Below are positions 44,103-53,598 of a DNA stretch of 64,000 bases, in pieces. A model generated the notes under the pieces. It was not told the origin of the DNA, searched no databases, and saw nothing but the letters and a program-made list of their open reading frames with translations. How positions within the stretch are numbered: position 1 is the first letter of the stretch; each line of letters starts with the position of its first letter. This DNA is from Gracilaria gracilis (taxonomy: Eukaryota > Rhodophyta > Florideophyceae > Gracilariales > Gracilariaceae). The DNA lies in contig JARGSG010000209.1 in assembly GCA_030374805.1 (NCBI GenBank), positions 372,001-436,000 of the forward strand, given 5' to 3'. A program made the translations under genes and the position numbers.

Positions 44103-44974
44103 TGCTGTTTCGCTGTTTGGTTTATTTTTCCTTAACTGGATGAAGTTTTCTTTTGTACAGAACATGACTAACTTAACTAATACAGCATGATGCTGCACCG
44201 CGATTACGTCTCGGGTGCCAGTGTTCCCAGTTTTGTATGAACCAAATTATTGCAATACATGCGATTGTTTAATATTCCGCAATCATTGGGAGACTCTTTT
44301 GGTCTCCTATCTTCCTCTTCCCTTGTCATTCTTCTGGCATGCACCAAGATGGCATCTATTTGCCCTAACTCTACCAGCAATACGAATCTCTGCCGCTCTT
44401 GTGACATCGTCTGTAGAAAATGAAACTCTCGTGTTCATTTGAAGCTTATTACGGAGTAGGGAATTCCCAAACCACTTATTATGTTTAGCCGTAGATTCCA
44501 TGGCTGTGGAACATAATTCTGGGAAATGATTGTCATCGAAATTATTACACACCGCAGCGAACCGAAGCCGCAGTGTTCCCCTTGACCTGCATGGATGGGT
44601 CTGCCTTTCAAACAAACCCTCGAGTATTGGGAATTCAATTGTCTTCTGCAGTGACCACCGCGGAGGAACAATGCCGTCTCGTCAACGGCAAATCTGGTTT
44701 CTTGAGGGAAGTAGCATCATAGAGAACGATAAGGATATATATACAAACTTTTGTCAAAACTGCACATATACATACAGTAGCTACGATCCAGAAGTGCGAA
44801 AATTTATATAGTTGATCAACAAACAATTGAACTTGGGCATAAAGCCACACAGTTCTTGATCTGGAGTGCATAGTTACATCATAAATCGACTTCCAATGAA
44901 GATGAACAAAGGCCTTTTGGCAAGTGATTCTTATCCTAGACAGCTTCATAGTACATCATATGACAAAAGGACAA
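44103..44974. other. Convergent 3' intergenic region
   Basis: 872 bp between the stops of the short kinesin (+) and the ARM-kinase gene (-). No recognisable gene; short open frames have no domains. Confidence 0.5.
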
Positions 44975-47905
44975 TCACATATCTAGAGTAGTTTCTGTTG
45001 TACTCGGGGTGGCAGACGATTGCTTTGAGGAGTCACTACTGAACTTGCGTGCTTTGAGAATAAACGGGTGGCGCAAGAGTTCATGTGCAGAAGGTCTTTC
45101 CTGAGGATCCCATACCCAACAGGAGCACAGGAAATCCGTTGCCTCTGTACTCAGATGGGACGGAATCGGGGGACGACGGTCTTCAACCATACGGAAAAGT
45201 ACTTGCATTGCACTCAGTTCGTGGTACGGTCTTCGCCCAGTCGCAAGCTCTAGAACAGTACACCCCAAACTCCAGATGTCCACACTTGTCGTATATGGTC
45301 TGTACTCTACCATTTCGGGGGCTATGTACCACGGTGTACCTACCATGTGTTGCTGTCCCGGGTTTATAGTCTGAACGTTCTCTGATCGACTTACCCCAAA
45401 ATCGCATATCTTCACAGCAGCACTCCGATCCACCAGAATGTTGGCAGGCTTCAGATCTCGATGCGTTACTCCGTTTGCGTGCAAGTATTGAAGCCCACAC
45501 AATACCTGCCTCGCGATTTCAGCAACTAGTGTTTCAGGGAAGGCGGTGTATTGCGAAAGATGATCAGCAAGACTCAGCCCATCCACATACTCCACCACCA
45601 AATTCAACGTGCCATTATCCCCAACAAAACTACCCTTGAACTCCACAACGTTCTGATGATGCAGTCCTTTCCAGATATTTTGCTCCTTTATCGCCTTCTT
45701 ATCGACAAGGGCGCCACTGTTGTGGAACCTCTTGATCGCGACGATCTCCGCCGTCCGAATGTCCTTTGCCATGAACACCGCACCATATCCTCCTCTTCCA
45801 AGAACTTGACCGATTTCGAAAAAGTCTTGCGTCATGTTCCCGTCCGCCTCCCGCTCGAGCATCCGTGCTCTCAGTACAGAATCGCTCTCCATGGCCTCCT
45901 CGTTCCCTCGTGGAAGACCGTGGTATTCGTCATCGTCCGCCCGCCCTTCGGCCAAGTGCTTCATCTCTGAAGCTTGCTTAAACGAACGTGTGACAGAGAC
46001 AACGCGTCCTGTAGATTTAAACTGTTCCGGATGTCTGCTCGACTTGCGACTCAAACTGGAAATCTTTGTACCGGGGCGCGAATGCCCACTCGGGCGGTCG
46101 CCATTGGCGAGGGCGGCGTTTGTGACCTTCTGCACGGCGTTGGGGGGCGCTTGACCTTGCATGAGATGCGCACCCGCCGCTTTCGAATACGCGACATTGC
46201 TCCTAGAATGATTGAGCACCCCAGTGTTAATGAGCCTCACTGACGCTCTCGAGAGTCGTTCGAGACTTTCCGGCATTGCTGCGGTCCTGTCCCTATCGCC
46301 ATTGCTCTCATTTTCCTCAAGAATTGCTTGCCGCAAGTCGTACAGTCGCTTCACAGGAAGACCGGCAAGCCCAGCAGACTTGACTTGTGTGCCCACCGCG
46401 TAGAGAACCTTTGACCGCCGCGTCCCGCTGCCATGTGCCAGCAATTGCAACGCGCGAAAGGCAGTTTGAATGAGCTTCTCCGGCGCGTCTTGTGCCGTGT
46501 AAACCTGCAACAGAACGCCGGCAGCATCGCGTTGTGACAGAGCTTCGGACGCAGCCTTGCCATCCACGCAAACATTCGCCACAGCTCGCACAATGTCAAA
46601 CGCGGGTACAACCTCCTTGAATGACTTGCATCTCATGAGCGTGTCAATGAGCGCGAGAAGTCCACCAGCCTCCCTGACGGCCACACGCGCCTTTTGCGTG
46701 ACGGCCACGTTGCCGATGAGGCGCGATGCCTCCGCAACAACTTCCGGATCCCTAGCGATTTGAAGCGCTCGAAAGGCGGCAGCCAATCCGTCGGAAGCAA
46801 CGATATCCTTGAGCCATCTGGCCTCCCTCGCAAACTCTGCAAGCACGTTGACGACATGGAACATGGCCTCCTCATTGTCGGTGCGCATGCCGAGCATGGT
46901 AAGCGCAGCCAGACCGCCGTGCTTTATGACATAGCGCTGAAAGCGCAAGCCTTGCATGGACAAATTGGACAAGGCAGCCGTGGCTTCGACCACGATCTCC
47001 GGGTCGTCGTCTCGGCGTGTGCGGCCTTCGATAATGGCCAGCAGGTGCTCCACGCAGCCATACTTGGCGGCCTGAACAGCGGTTGTTTGCTTTCCGCCCA
47101 ACAAGTTTCGCAGTCCTTTGCAAGCGCTGGCAAGCGTAGAGCGGTCACGATTATTGGCATGATTGATAAACCAGATGAGCAAAGGCACAGAGCCGGCGGC
47201 CACTAGCTCATTCTCGCAAGCCTCCAACACAGCAAGTTCAGCAATAGCAAAGGCAGCATTGCGGCGCATATCAAGGGTGGTATGTTCCTTTCGGAGCAGA
47301 GTAACCAACGCAGCAGCAACTCCCTCCCGAATCATCTTGAGGCGGGTAGCATCATCGCGACTGGCGGCGGCGGCAATTCTTCGCACGGGAATATCAGCAG
47401 CCGCCACATCATTCGCTTTCAAGATGCGGATAAGATCCACATGCGGCCAAGTAGGTTGTTGCGGCTGCTGCGGCTGTTGGGGATGGTGCTGCTCTTTCGG
47501 CGCTCTATCATTGACAAGCACGTTCCGTCGCTGCTTTCTGTGCGTAGCGTTCGCAAGCTTGGCAGCGCTGTGCGCGCCGGGCGCATGGGCGACAACTGGG
47601 GCGGCGACTTTGACGGAGCGTCTGCGGTCAGTGGTGAGCGACTTGTTCAACACGGCCGGCTGATGGCGCTGACGGGCGTGCTTGCGTTCGTGCTGCGCGG
47701 CGCGTTTGGCCCAGCGACGGTGCGGCTCGTCGGCGCGCTTGACGTTCTCCTTCTCGGCACGTCTGCCGGCGTTGAGCCTGCGCGACGGCGGCGGCGGCGG
47801 CTGCGCATGCACGGGCGCCGGGTTGCGGTCGCGAAGAGGCGTCTGTCTAGCGCGCGGCGCCTCCACAACCGGCTTGCGCTTGTCCTTGCGGCGGAACAGC
47901 GGCAT
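44975..47905 (-). CDS. Armadillo-repeat protein kinase (MAP3K/Cdc7-like)
   Basis: 976 residues, intronless. The N-terminal ~140 residues are basic and disordered (MPLFRRKDKRK...). Helical armadillo repeats follow (~155-490; for example EATAALSNLSMQGLRFQRYV, EASRLIGNVAVTQKARVAV), then a linker. The kinase domain is at ~695-955, with GRGGYGAVF, VAIKRF, HRDLKPANIL (~812), DFG, and GTPWYIAPEM (~855). The kinase resembles the STE11/Cdc7 (septation network) group, including plant MAP3K-epsilon. In plant MAP3K-epsilon the kinase is N-terminal and the ARM repeats C-terminal; here the order is reversed. Likely a signalling kinase linked to cytokinesis, by family analogy only. Its start is 569 bp from the start of the small zinc gene. 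Confidence 0.9.
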   Translation of the reverse strand: MPLFRRKDKRKPVVEAPRARQTPLRDRNPAPVHAQPPPPPSRRLNAGRRAEKENVKRADEPHRRWAKRAAQHERKHARQRHQPAVLNKSLTTDRRRSVKVAAPVVAHAPGAHSAAKLANATHRKQRRNVLVNDRAPKEQHHPQQPQQPQQPTWPHVDLIRILKANDVAAADIPVRRIAAAASRDDATRLKMIREGVAAALVTLLRKEHTTLDMRRNAAFAIAELAVLEACENELVAAGSVPLLIWFINHANNRDRSTLASACKGLRNLLGGKQTTAVQAAKYGCVEHLLAIIEGRTRRDDDPEIVVEATAALSNLSMQGLRFQRYVIKHGGLAALTMLGMRTDNEEAMFHVVNVLAEFAREARWLKDIVASDGLAAAFRALQIARDPEVVAEASRLIGNVAVTQKARVAVREAGGLLALIDTLMRCKSFKEVVPAFDIVRAVANVCVDGKAASEALSQRDAAGVLLQVYTAQDAPEKLIQTAFRALQLLAHGSGTRRSKVLYAVGTQVKSAGLAGLPVKRLYDLRQAILEENESNGDRDRTAAMPESLERLSRASVRLINTGVLNHSRSNVAYSKAAGAHLMQGQAPPNAVQKVTNAALANGDRPSGHSRPGTKISSLSRKSSRHPEQFKSTGRVVSVTRSFKQASEMKHLAEGRADDDEYHGLPRGNEEAMESDSVLRARMLEREADGNMTQDFFEIGQVLGRGGYGAVFMAKDIRTAEIVAIKRFHNSGALVDKKAIKEQNIWKGLHHQNVVEFKGSFVGDNGTLNLVVEYVDGLSLADHLSQYTAFPETLVAEIARQVLCGLQYLHANGVTHRDLKPANILVDRSAAVKICDFGVSRSENVQTINPGQQHMVGTPWYIAPEMVEYRPYTTSVDIWSLGCTVLELATGRRPYHELSAMQVLFRMVEDRRPPIPSHLSTEATDFLCSCWVWDPQERPSAHELLRHPFILKARKFSSDSSKQSSATPSTTETTLDM

Positions 47906-48473
47906 GGTAGACGCGCGTCAACAAGCGAGCGAACGAGCAGCTCGCGGCGGGCGAGTCGGCGGGCGGTGGCGGCAGCGTGGGGGGGAGGGGGGGGGGGGGG
48001 GGGGGGGGGGCGGACGGGACAGCCAGAGCCACAGCGCACGCGCGATGTATAGCGTGTGCAACGGCTGGCGCTGGCTGTGCACGACGCGCGCGCGCGCGGC
48101 GCGCCCGCGACTCGAGCGCGGCGCGGTGCCGCCCGCCGCCGCCCGCCGCCGCCCGTCGCCGCGCGTAACGGCTACATCTCTAGAGACATAGCGGCAGCGG
48201 CGCCGTGGCGGCGACGCGGCGCGCGGCGAAACGCGCCGTTCGAATTTTCAAAAGTGGCCGTTTGAACGGCGCGCCGCCAATCAGCGCGCGCCCAATTTCA
48301 AAACGCGCGCGCCGTCGCAACGAGCGCGAGCTGTGCCACGCGCTGCGCGCCGCCGCTTCGCTGCTGTGGTCAGACTCAGCGACGCGCGCGCGCGAAAGGG
48401 AGGGGGGGGGGGGGGGGCGGTGCGCGCTCTCTCCGAACGACTCTTTCTTTCGCTTGTGGCGCGCGCGCCGCTC
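47906..48473. promoter_or_regulatory. Divergent promoter with long poly-G tracts
   Basis: GC-rich spacer between the ARM-kinase (-) and the zinc-binding gene (+). It holds G7-A-G24 at 47979-48010 and G16 at 48402-48417, plus GCGC/CGCG runs. The tracts could form G-quadruplexes or mark sequencing-difficult sites. Confidence 0.6.
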
Positions 48474-49024
48474 ATGGGCTTCGGGCCGTGCACGCAGCAC
48501 GTCGCGGCGCCGACCGCGCCGACCGGTCGGCCGGCGGCGCGGCGGTCGCGCGGGCGGCAGTCGTGCCAGTTCTTCTACTGGGACGTGTCGTCGGCGCTGA
48601 CGAAGAGCGTGTGTCTGGCGCTGTTCTTCGCGGTGGAGTCGCCGCGCCGCGTGGCCAGCTTCGCCGCGCGCAAGCCGCAGGTGCGTACCTAATTTGCCGC
48701 GCCTCTACGCTGTCTTCGTGCTCACCGTTGTCGTCGTCGTCGTCGCCGTCGTGCGTGCGTTCTTGCTCGTTGCGTTAGCCAAAGCCGCTGTTCACATGTC
48801 ACAAATGGGGCTATCGCATGTGTTCGTGTGGCCACCATTACTACAACCATGCCGATCCGTCCGAAAGCGTGCTCGCCAACCAGCCACCCGCCCCCACTGC
48901 AGAGCCGCGTGCACTGCCGCAGCCGTCACGGCCGCTGACGCAACATCTGTCGCTTCCGCAAGCACCACCCTCGCCGAGTGAGCAAAGCTCGCGCAGAAAC
49001 CATCGCTGGCACTGGCCCTTCTGA
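48474..49024 (+). CDS. Small two-exon protein with GRF-like zinc finger
   Basis: Predicted as exon 1 48474-48680, intron 48681-48778 (98 bp, GTGCGT...TTAG), and exon 2 48779-49024; both splice sites are phase 0 and give 150 residues. Exon 1 carries GPCTQHVAAP...RGRQSCQFFYWDV, which resembles a GRF zinc finger (Cys, Gly-Arg, then C-x-F-F-x-W). Exon 2 adds a second Cys/His cluster, FTCHKWGYRMCSCGHHYYNH, then a Pro/Ser tail. Neither exon alone looks like a gene; joining them creates two sensible metal-binding motifs, which supports the intron. GRF fingers bind nucleic acids. Its 3' end nearly touches that of the convergent aminotransferase gene (27 bp). Confidence 0.6.
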
Positions 49025-49051
49025 GCGTTTACAACAACAATCAAATCAATC

Positions 49052-51691
49052 TCACGCGCTTACCGCCGTCTTGATCCTCCTCTCGCAAAACGCGCCGATG
49101 CGATCCACCGCCTCTTCCAGCAGCGCGCGCGGCGCCGCAAACACAATGCGCACGAATCGCTCCGCCTGGAAGCACTGACCGGGCAGCACGAACACCGACT
49201 CCTCCTTGAGTAATTCCTTCACAAACTCCATATCGTCCTGTAAACCGAGCCGATCCACGTCCACTTCCGCCATCAGGTACATCGCTCCTTGCGGTCGCAC
49301 CACCCGCACGCCCTCCACCTGCTCCAGTTTCGAAGCGGTCATCTTTGCGTTCATTTCCAGTTCGCCCATCACCGCTCGGAACGCCTTGTTTGCAGTACCC
49401 TGTCTCAGTAGGCTGGGTACCATTGCTTGCGCCGGTGTGTTTGGCACCAGCATACGCGTCGTCAGCTGTCTGATTCCCTTCCGCACGTCACCGCGCGTGA
49501 AAATTCGTTCGCGGTCGTGGATCAGAATCCAACCCAGACGCCAACCTGGCACCACGAACTGTTTACTGATTCCGCCCAATGTCAACACCGGCACGTCCTT
49601 GGAGCGCGAGGCGATCGACGTGAACTTTGTGTCAGAGAACACCATGTCCGCGTACACCTCATCTGCGATGATGGGTACTTTCAGCACGGCCGCCGCTGCC
49701 AGCAGATCGTCGATGTGCGATTCGGAGAACACCGAGCCGCACGGGTTTGAAGGGTTGTTCACCACGAGTGCCTTTGTGCGCGAGTCTACCAGTTTGGCCA
49801 GATCTTCCAGACAGATTTCCCATTGCTCATCGGGGTTCACACGGTAGTAACGACATTCGATTCCGTAGCCTTCTGCGATTGTGCGGAACAGAGGGAAGCC
49901 CGGTTTGGGCAGCAGAATGTTGTCGCCTTCGTTGGCGATGCAACCCAAAGCGATTTCCAGCGCCCCAGAAGTTCCGCTCGCCAGCACCACGTCATCAGCT
50001 GTCAGTGGCGCTTCATCGGTAGAGTAGCGGTTTGCAACGGCCTCGCGCGCTTCCAACGAGCCCATAGACATGGAGTAGCCATTGCCTTGGCCGCTGCGAA
50101 TGACGTCACAGAATTGAGCCAGAGTTTCTTCGCTTACCTTCAAGTTGCCATACACAGTCGGGTCCCCAACCGAAAGGCGGATCAGCTTCTTTTTCGGGTT
50201 TGGTTTCACGTCTATGTTTTGTACCAAGTTACGAATTGGATTTATCGTCCGTAGCGACCGATCCGAAGCGTGCACGTTCCACTCGCTTCCGAACGAGCGT
50301 TTGGTGAGCTCGGGAGGATCGACTGCACCACCCATTCCGTCTTTCGTGCCCGTAGAGTTAGAGTCGCTTGATTTCATGTGTTCCGTACTGCCGGGTATTG
50401 TCGACGAGGACGATTCAGTTTTTTGTTCGCCCGACTGGTAATTGTCATTTCCACCGGGCCGGCTCATCACAACCGACATAACTTCGCTCAAGGCTCGAGC
50501 TTCTTCTCTTCGAACTTCTTCTTTATCCCAAAACTCTTCGCCACTATTAATGTCCGTTCCCATTGTTCCAGCTGGTGCTTGCAGGTAGATTTCGCTGTAG
50601 CATGTATCACAGATATTATTAATGTTCTGAAGACTCGCAACCGGTGTCCGCCTCTCACACCTTGGGCAAGGGGGATTATCTACGCGCAAGAAGGCTTCAT
50701 GCAATCCGAGGAACGGTCGCCGCACGTTTGGCACGCGCCAATTTTCACGAAGATGGTCTTCAACGCCAACAGTTAATTCGCATCCGTGAGCGTTCGCTTG
50801 TTCCTTGCTGAAGTCAATCACGCGAGAGCGCGCAAGGGTGAATAGGGTTGCCTTTTTCATGCTATGTCGCTCTGCTCGGGCGACGTCATCTTCAGAAAGC
50901 GTTTGTTGCGAACCAAACTCAGAGTCTTTGACTGTGAAGCTTAGTATGCTTTTCATGGCCTCTTCGTCACGTTCTGCTGCAAGTCTTTTGCGTCTTTGCT
51001 TCACCTTATCCAGTCTGTTTCTCATGTCAACTGGGTCAGACTTGCGGGGATCCAATTGCGAGCGGCGATAATCAACAGAATCGAGCTCAGCCTTGTACTG
51101 TTCGAATTCTGATAAACCATATACAGACCTGGCTTCATCTTCTTCTTCTTCCTCCTCTATATCCGTATCTTTAGCCAAAGATTGAGCCGCTTCATCTCCC
51201 TGGCCCAGATCTAGATCTTCATCATCCAGTAAGCCATAGAGTTCAAGCTCCTCTTTCAAAATGCCTAACTTTTGTTCTTTAGGTGACCTATTTGACCTCG
51301 CCGAATATTTGGATCCAGAATTAGCCTTGTTCCTGGGCGCAGAGTCTCCAAACTCTTCCTGTAAAGCTCCCAGCGCACCTGATATGTCAAAGCTTGCCAA
51401 TATCTCCTCATCACTCTGACGTCGATGTAGAGAGCCATCGCTGCTGTTAGATGGAAAACTATTTGCTTTGCAAATTGTTGAAAGAGAGGACCCAGACAAA
51501 CTTCGGGTCTTTCTCGGGATTATCGCACAACTTCTTGAAATCTGTCGCCCGATGAATACACTCGCTGACTTGCGGGGGTCTGCCGAAAAGGCTCCATTTG
51601 AAGGTATGAAAGCTAGCATAGCTAAGCTGCTCCTTATAGTAGGATAGATCTCGAGTTGGTGGTTAATCCGATCGACCGGGCGGTCGCGCAT
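49052..51691 (-). CDS. Class I/II aminotransferase with long extra N-terminal half
   Basis: 879 residues from the first ATG, or 855 from ATG 51619 (MLAFIPSNGAF), which looks more like a plastid-type targeting start. Residues ~480-875 are a tyrosine-aminotransferase-like PLP enzyme: SVGDPTVYGN, ASGTSGALEIAL, NNPSNPCGSVF, ADEVYADMVF, and the PLP lysine in GGISKQFVVPGWRLGW. It would swap an amino group between an amino acid and a 2-oxo acid. The first ~470 residues are unrelated: acidic helical segments (DEDLDLGQGDEAAQ, a run of Glu), a basic RNRLDKVKQRRKRL patch, and a Zn-ribbon-like CPRCERR...ICDTC (~355-380). Such a fusion is not usual in this family. One unbroken frame supports it, but an unseen intron or two overlapping transcripts remain possible. 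Confidence 0.82.
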   Translation of the reverse strand: MRDRPVDRINHQLEIYPTIRSSLAMLAFIPSNGAFSADPRKSASVFIGRQISRSCAIIPRKTRSLSGSSLSTICKANSFPSNSSDGSLHRRQSDEEILASFDISGALGALQEEFGDSAPRNKANSGSKYSARSNRSPKEQKLGILKEELELYGLLDDEDLDLGQGDEAAQSLAKDTDIEEEEEEDEARSVYGLSEFEQYKAELDSVDYRRSQLDPRKSDPVDMRNRLDKVKQRRKRLAAERDEEAMKSILSFTVKDSEFGSQQTLSEDDVARAERHSMKKATLFTLARSRVIDFSKEQANAHGCELTVGVEDHLRENWRVPNVRRPFLGLHEAFLRVDNPPCPRCERRTPVASLQNINNICDTCYSEIYLQAPAGTMGTDINSGEEFWDKEEVRREEARALSEVMSVVMSRPGGNDNYQSGEQKTESSSSTIPGSTEHMKSSDSNSTGTKDGMGGAVDPPELTKRSFGSEWNVHASDRSLRTINPIRNLVQNIDVKPNPKKKLIRLSVGDPTVYGNLKVSEETLAQFCDVIRSGQGNGYSMSMGSLEAREAVANRYSTDEAPLTADDVVLASGTSGALEIALGCIANEGDNILLPKPGFPLFRTIAEGYGIECRYYRVNPDEQWEICLEDLAKLVDSRTKALVVNNPSNPCGSVFSESHIDDLLAAAAVLKVPIIADEVYADMVFSDTKFTSIASRSKDVPVLTLGGISKQFVVPGWRLGWILIHDRERIFTRGDVRKGIRQLTTRMLVPNTPAQAMVPSLLRQGTANKAFRAVMGELEMNAKMTASKLEQVEGVRVVRPQGAMYLMAEVDVDRLGLQDDMEFVKELLKEESVFVLPGQCFQAERFVRIVFAAPRALLEEAVDRIGAFCERRIKTAVSA

Positions 51692-51974
51692 AGACTCAGG
51701 AAAAACACTTATTGCTCTAGATACGAGAGAGGAGAAGATGGAACTCGATTTGCTCCTTGAGGATGTGAACAGTCAAGGGCACTCTTCCGTGTGTCCCCCC
51801 GCTTTCATCCAGAAGATTTTCGGCAGTACAAGCGAATGTGGCGGTGTCATGGTCCCAGCACATGGGTGATGAGTCACCACTGACCTACAAGATTGATGCA
51901 GATCAGATTTTGCACCCCCTTGTGCAAGACTACAGTAGACGAAGTTATCGCATTGCAGGCAGCAGGCGCACGTT
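51692..51974. other. Upstream region of the aminotransferase gene
   Basis: Short spacer, probable promoter. A 91-codon plus-strand open frame at 51838-52113 runs into the dispersed repeat and is not supported as a gene. Confidence 0.4.
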
Positions 51975-52385
51975 GAGTTTAGAAACACGTGGCATGTGCC
52001 ACGTCATACGTTGTTTAGATCGCCTTTTTCTTCTTCTTTATGAGCACAACAGCCTTATTTCGACCTCTGTGTGGGATGGCTTAGGTCCCCAGCAACCTGT
52101 AACAATTTCCTAGGTAACTACCTTCGGTACCAACATAGCCTTCACTGCTAAAGTGCAGCCGTGTTACGCTCACTAGGCTACGCTATTCTGTGCGGCACTA
52201 AGCTTATGTTAGATCTCTAAGGTTGCTCTCTACCGCAGAGCTTTCGCTACGACGATTATCGCCTTCTCGTCAGATCGACCCCCCAGTATAGTTCCAACGT
52301 CTCCAGAACTCATACGTAGAGCGGCGCACCACGACAAGGCGCATCTGCACGTCCCACATTGCCGCCCAAGAGACCATGATAGCGC
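51975..52385. repeat. Degenerate dispersed repeat, copy 1
   Basis: Shares ordered blocks with 57830-58260: a CTTCTTCTTTATGAGCA-like block, GTGTTACGCTCACTAGGCTACG, TAGATCT, TTTCGCTACGACGATTATCG, and GCACCACGACAAGGCGC. The pattern resembles two old copies of an interspersed element about 0.4 kb long (solo LTR or non-autonomous element). Class unknown. Confidence 0.65.
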
Positions 52386-52462
52386 CGTTCCATCACCTGA
52401 TCCTCACGACTGCGGTCGCTCTTAAGAGCGTGTACTTTTTATGCAGCGGAGAGCGTAACAAT

Positions 52463-52885
52463 TCAGCTGAACGCATCGTCACCAAGTGCATTCTCAGATT
52501 GTGACAGTGCTCGTGGCACATAGAAGGGTTCACCACTGCCAAAGATATCTGACTTGCGTGGCGCGTTACTCCAGAAGATGATGGGTGTGAACGGAAAGAA
52601 ACCGACTGCCATTGAAAGCTGAACAGATACTAAAAGAGAAACAATCGTAGTGGTGGTAACGTTTACATCGTGAATCCAGTAGTAGATAGTTCCTCTCGCA
52701 AACAAGTGAGGAAGGAGGTGAGACGTGAGATCAGACACCGCGGCCAAGGAGACAACCTTTTCAAAACGAGAATAAGCACAAGCAGAGCAGAAAACACGAT
52801 TCGTCGAGCTGCGTTTCGAAAGCGCTTTGCGACCGAGCAAAGCCTCTTCAACCCCTAGCAACGCCGTTTCCAGTTCATCTGTCAC
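52463..52885 (-). CDS. Hypothetical membrane-protein fragment
   Basis: 140-codon open frame with no in-frame ATG at its start (it begins with GTG), so it would need an upstream exon or be a relic. It contains hydrophobic helices (TIVSLLVSVQLSMAVGFFPF and a preceding SDLTSHLLPHLFARG) and a Ser/Asp-rich end. No family is recognised. The composition is protein-like, but support is weak. Confidence 0.3.
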   Translation of the reverse strand: MTDELETALLGVEEALLGRKALSKRSSTNRVFCSACAYSRFEKVVSLAAVSDLTSHLLPHLFARGTIYYWIHDVNVTTTTIVSLLVSVQLSMAVGFFPFTPIIFWSNAPRKSDIFGSGEPFYVPRALSQSENALGDDAFS

Positions 52886-53223
52886 GGGGAATCACCTCAG
52901 GTGCTCATTAGCAATGGAGATGCGTCGCCTCTCATGCTCGCCGTTGAGCTCGGTATCAGAAATTGCGAATGACGGGCCAGTACCGAGTCGGTACTACCGA
53001 CTGATGAGCATTTCCAGAGAACGTGGCAGCGAACGAGGTCGGCGCGTCAGCAACAGATAATGTCAGCAATGTCTACATCAGGATCACAAGACGGGTGACA
53101 CGATTTCCAACACGTTCACATTCGGTGTCGACTGCTGAGAGTTTCGGAACCATGCAAAGAAAAAGACAACTGATACGCGAGGGGCAGATTCATTGCGGAG
53201 CCCAGCATAAACAACAGTTCTGA

Positions 53224-53598
53224 ATGTCACAGGATCAGCCTACACTATTCCGGACGTTCACAAAAATGAGCCTTCATGGAAGACACAGTACATCGTTATC
53301 GAACGGAGAAGAAACTTATGGGAGACGGAAGCTCCGAAGCAGCGGCCGGCAGAAGCGACAGAAACCAGTCGGTATCAGCGCACTGACCATTTCCAGTGCT
53401 TTTGCCGGTGTTCTTGGCGTTGGTGCCACACTAAAGAGAAGCTGGAACAAAGACCGTGGTGAGGGTCATTTTATGCGTGAAATACATGCTCAAGAAACCC
53501 AGAGACTCTCCGCTGGGATGAAAGCGTTCCATTACAACGTAGAACAGCGATCACGTTCCGCAAGAATGCTGAGCGTGATGAAGGGAGAAACTGTATGA
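53224..53598 (+). CDS. Hypothetical protein, 124 codons
   Basis: Open from ATG 53224 to 53598. The middle is basic (GRRKLRSSGRQKRQKP), followed by one short hydrophobic Ala/Gly/Val helix (ISSAFAGVLGVGATL). No domain recognised. It could be a small host protein or chance; spacing from the neighbours gives no help. Confidence 0.3.
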   Translation: MSQDQPTLFRTFTKMSLHGRHSTSLSNGEETYGRRKLRSSGRQKRQKPVGISALTISSAFAGVLGVGATLKRSWNKDRGEGHFMREIHAQETQRLSAGMKAFHYNVEQRSRSARMLSVMKGETV

